Positions 1 to 4,642 of a DNA stretch of 8,144 nt are shown here, piece after piece; the stretch's first letter is position 1, and every line of letters begins with the position of its first letter. The DNA lies in contig JASHYZ010000327.1 of the NCBI GenBank assembly GCA_030042795.1, positions 1-8,144 of the forward strand, written 5' to 3'. The notes under the pieces were generated by a model. It ran no database searches and was not told where the DNA came from. It was given only the letters and a program-made list of their open reading frames with translations. The DNA comes from Terriglobia bacterium. Lineage in GTDB: Bacteria > Acidobacteriota > Terriglobia > UBA7540. The position numbers and the translations under genes were made by a program.

Positions 1-316
1 GCCTCTCCCACGCTGCGTCGAAATCGACGCCGGGGACGGCCGGAAGGATATCAAAGCCTTTCGGCTCGCGTCCAAATCGAAAGAAACTCTTGTGGTCGGT
101 GAAATCTTCCGGGCGGATGCCTTGAAGGGATGCGCCGAAATTGGCAAGGGCAGCATAGGTCGCCTGCGCGTTTTCAGGGTCGGCTTTTATGAAAAGGTCT
201 ATGTCGTTCGTGAAGCGCGGTTGCGAGTGATAGATCACCGCGAAGCCGCCCACAACGAGGTATTTAACGCCATGGGCATGGAAGGCGGACAAAAGGTCTT
301 TGTAGTCTTGGTACAT
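1..316 (-). CDS. Nucleotidyltransferase-fold protein (MNT/AbiEii-like), 3' end outside the window
   Basis: The visible N-terminal 105 codons carry the signature of the minimal nucleotidyltransferase fold: VVGGFAV at residues 21-27 (Gly23-Gly24), followed by TNDIDLFI, whose Asp38 and Asp40 would be the two metal-binding acidic residues. Proteins of this type occur as toxin or antitoxin components (MNT, AbiEii families) that transfer nucleotides to tRNA, proteins or partner toxins. Which class this one belongs to cannot be told from the N-terminus. The ATG at 316-314 was chosen because the protein then begins MYQDYKDLL, a natural start for the fold, and because it lies inside the 3' end of the preceding small gene, which suggests translational coupling. 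The C-terminal part lies beyond position 1. The fold is secure; the biological role is inferred. Confidence 0.82.
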   Translation of the reverse strand, partial: MYQDYKDLLSAFHAHGVKYLVVGGFAVIYHSQPRFTNDIDLFIKADPENAQATYAALANFGASLQGIRPEDFTDHKSFFRFGREPKGFDILPAVPGVDFDAAWER

Positions 317-470
317 CAGGCTCGATCCCCCACCCCTTGAGCGCATAGGCGGTCTCGATCAATTCTTCAACCGCGTCCAGCCGCTCATGCGCGGGCCGGC
401 TTTGCCAGTAGCGGTACTCGTCCACCTTCATTTCCTTATGGCTGGTATATTTGCGGATGGTCTTGTCCAC
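264..470 (-). CDS. Small conserved partner protein of the nucleotidyltransferase
   Basis: A 68-residue protein starting at GTG 470-468, the only start in this frame because an in-frame TGA lies two codons upstream. It is charged and aromatic in the middle (EYRYWQSRPAHERLDAVEEL, about residues 18-37) and ends with a Pro/Arg-rich tail (PDVPRLQRPFVRLP). I recognise this pattern as a small protein commonly encoded directly before nucleotidyltransferase genes of the neighbouring kind, but I know no demonstrated function. Its last 53 nt overlap the nucleotidyltransferase start in another frame, so the two are very probably co-translated. By analogy with two-gene toxin-antitoxin loci, one member may control the other; that is inference. 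The ribosome binding site before the GTG is weak. Confidence 0.7.
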   Translation of the reverse strand: MDKTIRKYTSHKEMKVDEYRYWQSRPAHERLDAVEELIETAYALKGWGIEPDVPRLQRPFVRLPCPWR

Positions 471-657
471 GCGTCATTTGTACCACGTGAGAGCCTTAAC
501 TACAAGCCACAGGTCTGGCCCAAACGAATCTCGTCATGCTGGTCGGTGCCGACGAACCGGTGGCGAAGGATGTCCAGCGAGGAGCGCAAGCGGCCTTGAG
601 AGTTGGTCAAGAAAAAGAGAAAAGCCCCGCGAGAGCTGATCTGTGCGCCAGCCATCC
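471..657. other. Short gap between higA and the nucleotidyltransferase pair; no supported gene
   Basis: A 187-bp stretch with no recognisable product. On the minus strand a 51-codon open frame runs from ATG 655-653, two bases after the higA stop, to a TAG at 502-500. It has a hydrophobic patch near residues 11-16 (AFLFFL). I do not recognise the sequence and the ribosome binding site is poor, so it is not called as a gene. No terminator-like hairpin was seen. Confidence 0.3.
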
Positions 658-960
658 TCACGCGTGACTGTCCGCCAGATTGTGAATTCGCCGGACGTGG
701 ATTAGCTTTTCGCGCTTACGAGTTTGGGCGATATCGTATGAGGCCTGCAGGCGCATGAGCGTATCCATCTTTACGCCAAAGGCCTTTTCAATTCGTAGTG
801 CCATATCCCCGGAAAGGTCAGCCCTGCCATTAAGCAGGCTCGAGAGCGTGGGCCGGGCGACCTGAAGCGCTGCCGCTGCTGCGGTTATTGAGAGGCCTGC
901 AGGCTCAATAATCTCTGTCCGAATAAAATCGCCGGGGTGGGGCGGGTTCTTCATCGGCAC
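658..960 (-). CDS. higA: HigA-family antitoxin (XRE helix-turn-helix)
   Basis: This 100-residue protein begins VPMKNPPHPGDFI, the typical opening of HigA antitoxins, followed by an XRE-type helix-turn-helix (about residues 24-62, with LSITAAAAALQVARPTLSSLLNG carrying the two DNA-contact helices). In HigBA systems HigA binds and blocks the mRNA-cleaving HigB and represses the shared promoter. The start is GTG 960; ATG 954, two codons later, is equally possible, but the purine-rich AAGAAAGAAG upstream is better spaced for the GTG. It lies 18 nt after the end of a HigB-like C-terminus, in the usual toxin-first order. Because the toxin copy is truncated, HigA here is probably an orphan antitoxin, which may still act as a DNA-binding regulator. 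The family assignment is firm; present function is inferred. Confidence 0.9.
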   Translation of the reverse strand: MPMKNPPHPGDFIRTEIIEPAGLSITAAAAALQVARPTLSSLLNGRADLSGDMALRIEKAFGVKMDTLMRLQASYDIAQTRKREKLIHVRRIHNLADSHA

Positions 961-978
961 GGCATTGATTCTTCTTTC

Positions 979-1080
979 TTAGTGGTAGTCTTCCAGGTTC
1001 AAATCGCAAATCTCATGCTCGGCGGTGTTGATGCGAAACGTCAGACGTCGGTTCCGCGTGACCTTGCCCTTTCTGCGCTG
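979..1080 (-). pseudogene. higB: Remnant of HigB toxin, C-terminus only
   Basis: The last roughly 30 codons of this frame read GKVTRNRRLTFRI followed by EICDLNLEDYH and a TAA at 981-979. That matches the end of HigB toxins, which normally finish with an N-x-RLTF strand and a terminal DYEDYH-type motif. A full HigB is about 90-100 residues. Here the upstream codons in the same frame (back to about 1206) do not resemble HigB; they are an out-of-frame copy of the preceding small gene and lack the usual HPLKG motif. I read this as an internal deletion that removed most of higB and joined its end to the neighbouring gene. The upstream boundary near 1080 is approximate. It should have no RNase activity. 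Confidence 0.72.
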
Positions 1081-1081
1081 C

Positions 1082-1270
1082 TTATCGGTTTGGCCACTGG
1101 GGGCGGCGTACGCTCCGGCGCAAGGCGGGTGGCTTGAGTGAAGCCTGGGGCAGGCGGTCGGCCTCTTGGGGCTCGACGTCGGGCACCTTCGCAAGAACCT
1201 GTTCAAAGCGCGCGCGGTTTCCCCGTTGCGCTCGTTCGCGAAGGTATTCGAGAGGCTTCAGCCATGCCAT
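1082..1270 (-). CDS. Small conserved protein of unknown function, probably with a run-on C-terminus
   Basis: A 62-residue product beginning MAWLKPLEYLRERAQRG and containing KVPDVEPQEADRL at residues 28-40. I recognise this layout (a basic YLRERA helix, then KVPDVEP-x-x-x-DRL) as a short family found in several phyla that usually ends right after DRL; no function is known to me. Here the frame continues for 22 more residues rich in Pro and Arg, suggesting that the native stop was lost when the adjacent higB gene was deleted. The start is well supported: AAAGGAG lies at 1283-1277, six bases before ATG 1270-1268. Only 15 bases separate it from the DUF5615 toxin stop, so it is the third gene of that operon. 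Confidence 0.68.
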   Translation of the reverse strand: MAWLKPLEYLRERAQRGNRARFEQVLAKVPDVEPQEADRLPQASLKPPALRRSVRRPQWPNR

Positions 1271-1285
1271 CGGGAACTCCTTTAG

Positions 1286-1642
1286 CTACTCTGTGGGGCG
1301 CCTTTGGGGCCTCGGCGGACGCGGCATTTCGATGAACTCATATGTCCCCGGGTTCGCCCCGTCGACTTTAGCTGCTATTGCCATCCCGTAGTTAAGCACG
1401 ATAGGCCAGATATTGGACCCGAGAACCACGAGGGCCAGTTTTCGGCCGGCCAGCTTTTGCTGATACCTGATGTTCTGATCCGCCGTAACGAGTACATCGA
1501 AACCTGCTGCCTCTGCAGCCTTGATAAGCTCACCATTCTCAAGCTGGGGAGGCCAATTCATTTGGCTGAGCGTGCGGACTTCGTGCCCGGCCAGAAAGCG
1601 GCGTAGACCAACCGGGATGTTCTTATCAAAGAGAATGAGCAA
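1286..1642 (-). CDS. DUF5615 PIN-like toxin, partner of DUF433 antitoxin
   Basis: A 118-residue protein opening MLILFDKNIPVGLRRFL and containing HEVRTLSQMNW and DVLVTADQN. These fit the DUF5615 family, a compact PIN-like nuclease domain, with acidic residues near the first strand (Asp6), Glu38 and the TAD motif (Asp55) as likely metal ligands. PIN domains cleave RNA. Members pair with DUF433 antitoxins, as here. The start is taken as TTG 1642-1640 because homologues begin at this point of the fold. An earlier in-frame TTG at 1681 would add 13 unrelated residues. With the chosen start the gene overlaps the DUF433 stop by 17 nt, consistent with coupled translation. The C-terminal 15 residues are Pro/Arg-rich. 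The family is confident; the toxic activity is inferred. Confidence 0.82.
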   Translation of the reverse strand: MLILFDKNIPVGLRRFLAGHEVRTLSQMNWPPQLENGELIKAAEAAGFDVLVTADQNIRYQQKLAGRKLALVVLGSNIWPIVLNYGMAIAAKVDGANPGTYEFIEMPRPPRPQRRPTE

Positions 1643-1862
1643 AGCGATGACTCTTGGCGTAAGCCAGTATCGCCTCAACAAGGTCCTGCGGCACTTCGAA
1701 CTGTTGCGAGATTTCGGCCACGCTCACGTCATAGTCGAAATTATCGACAATCGCCTCAACCGGCATCCGCGTGCCCCGCAGCACGGGCGCGCCGCTTTGT
1801 ATCTGCGAATTGATTTCGACTAAGGGGCATTGTGACCAGTCGATCTTCTCTTCCGCCGACAT
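1626..1862 (-). CDS. DUF433 domain antitoxin
   Basis: A 78-residue protein with the DUF433 core GAPVLRGTRMPV at residues 24-35, followed by a winged-helix-like segment (VSVAEISQQFEVPQDLVEAILAYA, about 46-69). DUF433 proteins are DNA-binding antitoxins encoded just before DUF5615 or other PIN-like toxins, and presumably neutralise them and repress their own promoter. The start ATG 1862-1860 is preceded by GGAGAG at 1873-1868, a good ribosome binding site. It is the first gene of the accessory cluster after fliJ. The 124-bp gap before it could hold its own promoter, but I see no clear -35/-10 pair. The next gene overlaps its stop codon. Confidence 0.88.
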   Translation of the reverse strand: MSAEEKIDWSQCPLVEINSQIQSGAPVLRGTRMPVEAIVDNFDYDVSVAEISQQFEVPQDLVEAILAYAKSHRFAHSL

Positions 1863-1889
1863 GGGGGCTCTCCAAAGCTAATCATTTCA

Positions 1890-1945
1890 CACTGCAATCC
1901 AAAACACTAGAAGCTTCAATTCGATTCGTGCTTCCTCATGCAGTG
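1890..1945. repeat. Nested inverted repeat between fliJ and the DUF433 gene
   Basis: Outer arms CACTGCA (1890-1896) and TGCAGTG (1939-1945) enclose inner arms GAAGC (1910-1914) and GCTTC (1930-1934). A transcript could fold into a two-part stem with an asymmetric internal loop. There is no T-run, so it is not a classical terminator. It may be an operator for the DUF433/DUF5615 pair or chance; arms this short in a 124-bp gap are only suggestive. Confidence 0.3.
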
Positions 1946-1986
1946 CCTTAGCGAACGCGGAACGATGGAAGCTCAGCACGCTCGCT

Positions 1987-2436
1987 TCAGCTCTGTTTCG
2001 CCAACTGGCCGTGGCGCAGTCCGAACAGGTCGTCCACGCGTTGCTGCTCGCGCCGCGCCTCTTCCTGGCGATAGAGTTCCAGCTTCATCTCGCGCAGGTT
2101 TTCGATGATCTTGCGCTTGCGTTGAGCCTCGCGAAACGCCTGTTCCTGCGCTGCCCGCTGTTCTTCGAGCTTTACAAGTTGCTGCCGAAGGCCCTTCTTT
2201 TGCTGCTCAAGCGCTGCCTTGCGAGCGAGCTCGAAATGAAGCTCGCCGGCCGTCATGCCGGCTTTGAGGCGCTCCTCGAGGCCGCTCGAGACGCGTAGCT
2301 TTTCCTGATCGAGCTTCTCAATCAGTTGGTTCACCTGGTTGAGATACCCGATGATCATCGCCAGACGGAGGCGTTCACGCTCTTCCAGGCTCTGGCGTAG
2401 GCGAAAGACGGGTTGTAGGGGGAAGTGGAAGGACAT
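1987..2436 (-). CDS. fliJ: FliJ, flagellar export chaperone/ATPase stalk
   Basis: A 149-residue, highly charged, almost wholly helical protein starting MSFHFPLQPVFRLRQSLEE. The F-x-L-x-x-V-x-x-x-R opening and the long Glu/Gln/Arg-rich antiparallel coiled coil (about residues 15-135) are the FliJ pattern, and the length is typical (about 145-150). FliJ inserts into the FliI hexamer like the gamma subunit of F1-ATPase, links it to FlhA and recycles export chaperones in the cytoplasm. Sequence conservation in this family is low, so the call rests on size, coiled-coil character, N-terminal motif and position after fliI. Unusually, 163 bp separate it from fliI and the ribosome binding site before ATG 2436 is not obvious, so translation may be weak or uncoupled from fliI. 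Confidence 0.85.
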   Translation of the reverse strand: MSFHFPLQPVFRLRQSLEERERLRLAMIIGYLNQVNQLIEKLDQEKLRVSSGLEERLKAGMTAGELHFELARKAALEQQKKGLRQQLVKLEEQRAAQEQAFREAQRKRKIIENLREMKLELYRQEEARREQQRVDDLFGLRHGQLAKQS

Positions 2437-2599
2437 AGATCATCGGGTGATCGGGTGATTGGGCGATTGACTCAATGAATCAATGACATTGCTGCTTCTC
2501 GTCACTCATCACTTGTCCCTCGTCACTGCTCTTTCTGGCTCCTGGCTCCTGACTCTTGAATTCTTGTCACTTGTCCCTCGCCACTTGCCACTGTTTTTC
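2437..2599. repeat. Low-complexity degenerate tandem repeats between fliI and fliJ
   Basis: The whole gap is built of short imperfect repeats. From 2442 there are three copies of an 8-mer, ATCGGGTG, ATCGGGTG, ATTGGGCG. At 2473-2488 there are two CAATGAAT-like units. At 2536-2556 there are three 7-mers, TGGCTCC, TGGCTCC, TGACTCT. A 14-bp direct repeat, TCACTTGTCCCTCG, occurs exactly at 2509-2522 and 2567-2580, surrounded by further CACTTG/GTCACT variants. Such runs look like slippage-generated intergenic satellite sequence. They encode nothing recognisable and lack a terminator-like hairpin. Confidence 0.75.
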
Positions 2600-3907
2600 T
2601 CATCCCGGAAGTGCGACCAAGGCCTCGAGCGCTTTATTCAACGGCGTGATGTCTTCAACGTCCTGCTGCAGATAGGCATTGATCGCGGGCAGAGCGGCCA
2701 CGGCTTGGTCCAGTACGGGATCGAGTCCCTTCTGATAGGCACCCACGCGGATCAGGTCCTCAGCGGCGGCGTAGGCGGCCATCAGCCTGCGCAACTGGCG
2801 CGCCTTCTTGAGAGGGTCCTTCGGGCATACGGTCGACATCAGACGGCTCAGGCTGTCCAGAACCGAGATTGCCGGATAGTGATTGCGCGCCGCCAATTTG
2901 CGGTCCAGGATGATGTGCCCGTCCAGGAGAGAGCGGACAGAGTCTACGATGGGATCCTGCTGATCGTCGCCTTCCATCAACACACTGTAAAACGCGGTGA
3001 TGCTGCCTTTGCCGAAGTGCCCGGCCCGCTCCACCAAGCGCGCCAGCAGGGTGAACACGGAAGGCGTATAGCCTTTTGCCGTGGGAGGCTCACCTGCGGC
3101 CAGGCCGATTTCGCGCTGGGCCATGGCGACGCGGGTGAGGGAGTCCATAATCAGCAGCACGCTCTTGCCGCGCGAGCTGAAGTACTCGGCCACCGCGGTT
3201 GCCGCGAGTGCGCCACGAATGCGCAACACCGGGGACTGATCGGAGGTGGATACCACTACCACCGAGCGCTTACGCCCTTCCACCCCAAGGTCTTTTTCCA
3301 GAAACTCGCCCACTTCGCGGCCGCGCTCACCCACCAGTGAAAGCACCGTGATATCGGCCGCGCTGCCACGCGCCATCATGCCGATCAGCGTGCTTTTACC
3401 CACGCCGCTGCCGCCGAAGATTCCAATTCGCTGGCCGCGCCCGCACGTCATGAAGCCGTCGATGGCGCGGATGCCGCATCCCAGCGGCTCCTGAATAAGA
3501 GTTCGCTCGAGGGCTTGCGGCGCGCTGGCGTGCAACGGCCAGGCCTCGCGAGGTTGGCAAACGGTACCGTTGTCAATCGGCTTGCCGGTGGCGTCGATCA
3601 CGCGGCCCAGTAGTTCCGCTCCCACTCTTAGCATGGGGTACTCGCCTGAAGCGACAATCTGGTCGCCGAAACGAATGCCATCAGGCCGGCCGAGCGGCAT
3701 GGAGAGCACCGTGGAGTTTCGAAATCCGACGACCTCAGCAGGATAGGAATGTCCGTCGCGGTCGATGATTTCGCACTGCTCGCCGACGGAGCAGGCCGGA
3801 CCCTGGGACTCCACGATTTGTCCAACGGCCTTGGTGATCTGGCCGGACCAGCGATGCGGTGAGCAGGTCTCAAGCCGGCGAAAGTAGGGCGCGAGTAAGG
3901 AGGGCAT
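2600..3907 (-). CDS. fliI: FliI, flagellar type III export ATPase
   Basis: A 435-residue cytoplasmic ATPase, the usual FliI length. The N-terminal beta-barrel domain (about 20-95) is followed by the catalytic RecA-like domain. This holds the Walker A GGSGVGKST at 165-173, the catalytic-glutamate motif GERGRE at 193-198 (Glu194), and the Walker B strand VLLIMDSLTR at 250-259 (Asp255). A PSVFTLLARLVERAG segment at 282-296 and a DPIVDSVRSLLDGHI segment at 318-332 are also typical of export ATPases. FliI forms a hexamer below the export gate with FliH and FliJ and helps unload substrates. In the ATPase signature around 345-354 (PAISVLDSLS) the fourth position is Ser where Asp, Asn or His is usual. 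The start ATG 3907 fits homologues (SLLAPYFRRLE); its only ribosome-binding-like bases, AAGG, lie too close to the ATG and touch a hairpin stem. Confidence 0.97.
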   Translation of the reverse strand: MPSLLAPYFRRLETCSPHRWSGQITKAVGQIVESQGPACSVGEQCEIIDRDGHSYPAEVVGFRNSTVLSMPLGRPDGIRFGDQIVASGEYPMLRVGAELLGRVIDATGKPIDNGTVCQPREAWPLHASAPQALERTLIQEPLGCGIRAIDGFMTCGRGQRIGIFGGSGVGKSTLIGMMARGSAADITVLSLVGERGREVGEFLEKDLGVEGRKRSVVVVSTSDQSPVLRIRGALAATAVAEYFSSRGKSVLLIMDSLTRVAMAQREIGLAAGEPPTAKGYTPSVFTLLARLVERAGHFGKGSITAFYSVLMEGDDQQDPIVDSVRSLLDGHIILDRKLAARNHYPAISVLDSLSRLMSTVCPKDPLKKARQLRRLMAAYAAAEDLIRVGAYQKGLDPVLDQAVAALPAINAYLQQDVEDITPLNKALEALVALPG

Positions 3908-3910
3908 ACC

Positions 3911-3949
3911 TTAGGACAGTGTAAGAATTCGGCTCTCGAAGTGTCCTAA
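3911..3949. repeat. Inverted repeat with its stem abutting the fliI start codon
   Basis: Perfect 8-bp arms TTAGGACA (3911-3918) and TGTCCTAA (3942-3949) are separated by 23 bp. In the minus-strand transcript the second arm ends three bases before the fliI ATG, so the CUAAGG sequence near the start would be partly paired. It could be a translational control hairpin, an operator, or a scar of the inserted toxin-antitoxin pair. No T-run follows, so a terminator is unlikely. Confidence 0.5.
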
Positions 3950-3978
3950 CAAGGGACGAAGAGCACGCAAATGGCCTT

Positions 3979-4290
3979 TTAATGGGCGGATTCAGTAACC
4001 TGCGGAGATTCCAGGGGTTTGCGGCGGGCGTGGCGAATCGTCAGAATCTCAACCCGTTCATCGCGTACCCGGTAAATGATTCTGTAGACGTGGCGTCCCG
4101 ATCCATAGAGGAGGTGCCGCACGCGCTTGGCACGCAACTTCGGTTCCGGGACCAAGGCGCATCGTTCGGGGAGCTCGGCAAGGCTGTCCACGGCATCCCA
4201 GAGGCCATCGTAAGTCTCTGGCGTCATCTGCTCGGCGAGCTGTTCCAATGCCTGCCTAGCGCGAGCTCGAAGCTCGATGTGGTATGCCAA
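3979..4290 (-). CDS. RelE/ParE-superfamily toxin
   Basis: Read from TTG 4290-4288, the 103-residue product starts MAYHIELRARARQALEQL, a typical ParE/RelE first strand and helix. It ends in the diagnostic YRIIYRVRDERVEILTIRHARR strand pair (about residues 70-91). RelE-type members cleave mRNA on the ribosome; ParE-type members poison gyrase. The conserved C-terminal Arg/His residues are present, but I cannot say which target applies. A longer frame from GTG 4341 would add 17 residues not seen in relatives; it has purine-rich sequence ahead of it and cannot be excluded. The TTG has GAGAGG close upstream and overlaps the antitoxin end by 35 nt, consistent with translational coupling. The gene lies between fliH and fliI in the same orientation, an unusual place. 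Confidence 0.87.
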   Translation of the reverse strand: MAYHIELRARARQALEQLAEQMTPETYDGLWDAVDSLAELPERCALVPEPKLRAKRVRHLLYGSGRHVYRIIYRVRDERVEILTIRHARRKPLESPQVTESAH

Positions 4291-4558
4291 ATCGCCTCTC
4301 GCGAATCTCAGCAAAAACTTCCGCCGCTGGCCGGCCCTCACCCTTTTCTTTCAAGGCTTCTTCCACCTCCAGTACTGTCTCCACCTGCTCTTTCCAATCC
4401 TGAAAGGCTTCAGCGTCAAAGACAACGAAGCGGGCTTTACCCTCCACCGTCAGAACCATCGGCTTCCGGCTTCGCTTCAGTCGTTTTGCGAATTTCAGAG
4501 TGTCGCGCTTGAATGCAGTTAAGGGCTGAATATCGTCAGCCACGTTGACGTCTATCAT
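4256..4558 (-). CDS. Phd/YefM-family antitoxin
   Basis: A 100-residue protein whose N-terminal half follows the Phd/YefM plan: an initial strand and loop (DIQPLTAFKRDTLKFAKRLK), then RKPMVLTVEGKARFVVFDAEAFQ at about residues 31-53, which in the family forms the dimeric DNA-binding core. The acidic C-terminal helix (about 56-92) would be the toxin-wrapping part. The start is set at ATG 4558-4556 because GGAGG at 4570-4566 sits seven bases before it. An upstream in-frame ATG at 4573 would place that ribosome binding site inside the gene. The antitoxin precedes and overlaps its toxin, the normal Phd/ParE order, and palindromic elements lie just upstream for likely autorepression. Confidence 0.88.
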   Translation of the reverse strand: MIDVNVADDIQPLTAFKRDTLKFAKRLKRSRKPMVLTVEGKARFVVFDAEAFQDWKEQVETVLEVEEALKEKGEGRPAAEVFAEIRERRFGIPHRASSSR

Positions 4559-4576
4559 TGGTAAACCTCCCATTAG

Positions 4577-4615
4577 AGCATCTCCAAAGCATCTTTTAAA
4601 ATGCTAGCATAAGAT
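4577..4615 (-). promoter_or_regulatory. Operator-like repeat cluster upstream of the antitoxin gene
   Basis: AGCATCT occurs twice with an 11-bp period (4577-4583 and 4588-4594), followed by the perfect palindrome ATGCTAGCAT at 4601-4610, flanked by ATCTT (4591-4595) and AAGAT (4611-4615). In total four AGCAT/ATGCT half-sites fall within 34 bp in an AT-rich stretch. Spacing of about one helical turn and location directly before a Phd/YefM antitoxin suit a self-repressed operator overlapping a promoter. I could not pick a confident -35/-10 pair. Confidence 0.55.
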
Positions 4616-4642
4616 ACTTGAAGAAGCACAGCAGGAATCGGG

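Noticed and set aside
500..655. Minus-strand 51-codon frame starting two bases after the higA stop
   Set aside because: No family resemblance and no properly spaced ribosome binding site. The spacing could be coupling, but evidence is too thin to call a gene.
979..1206. Complete 75-codon frame as an intact HigB
   Set aside because: Only the last third matches HigB. The first part is an out-of-frame reading of the preceding small gene and is far too unlike the toxin.
1863..1986. Rho-independent terminator after fliJ
   Set aside because: The inverted repeats are short, not GC-rich as a unit, and have no U-run on the minus strand.
2437..2599. CRISPR array
   Set aside because: Units are only 7-14 bp, degenerate and contiguous, without regular spacers.
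2483..3340. Long plus-strand open frame of 285 codons opposite fliI
   Set aside because: It lies antisense to fliI, whose ATPase motifs are unambiguous, and its product has no recognisable domain. It is a by-product of codon bias.
3982..4512. Plus-strand open frame of 176 codons across the toxin-antitoxin pair
   Set aside because: It is antisense to the Phd/ParE genes, which have clear family motifs and a good ribosome binding site. The translated product is low-information.
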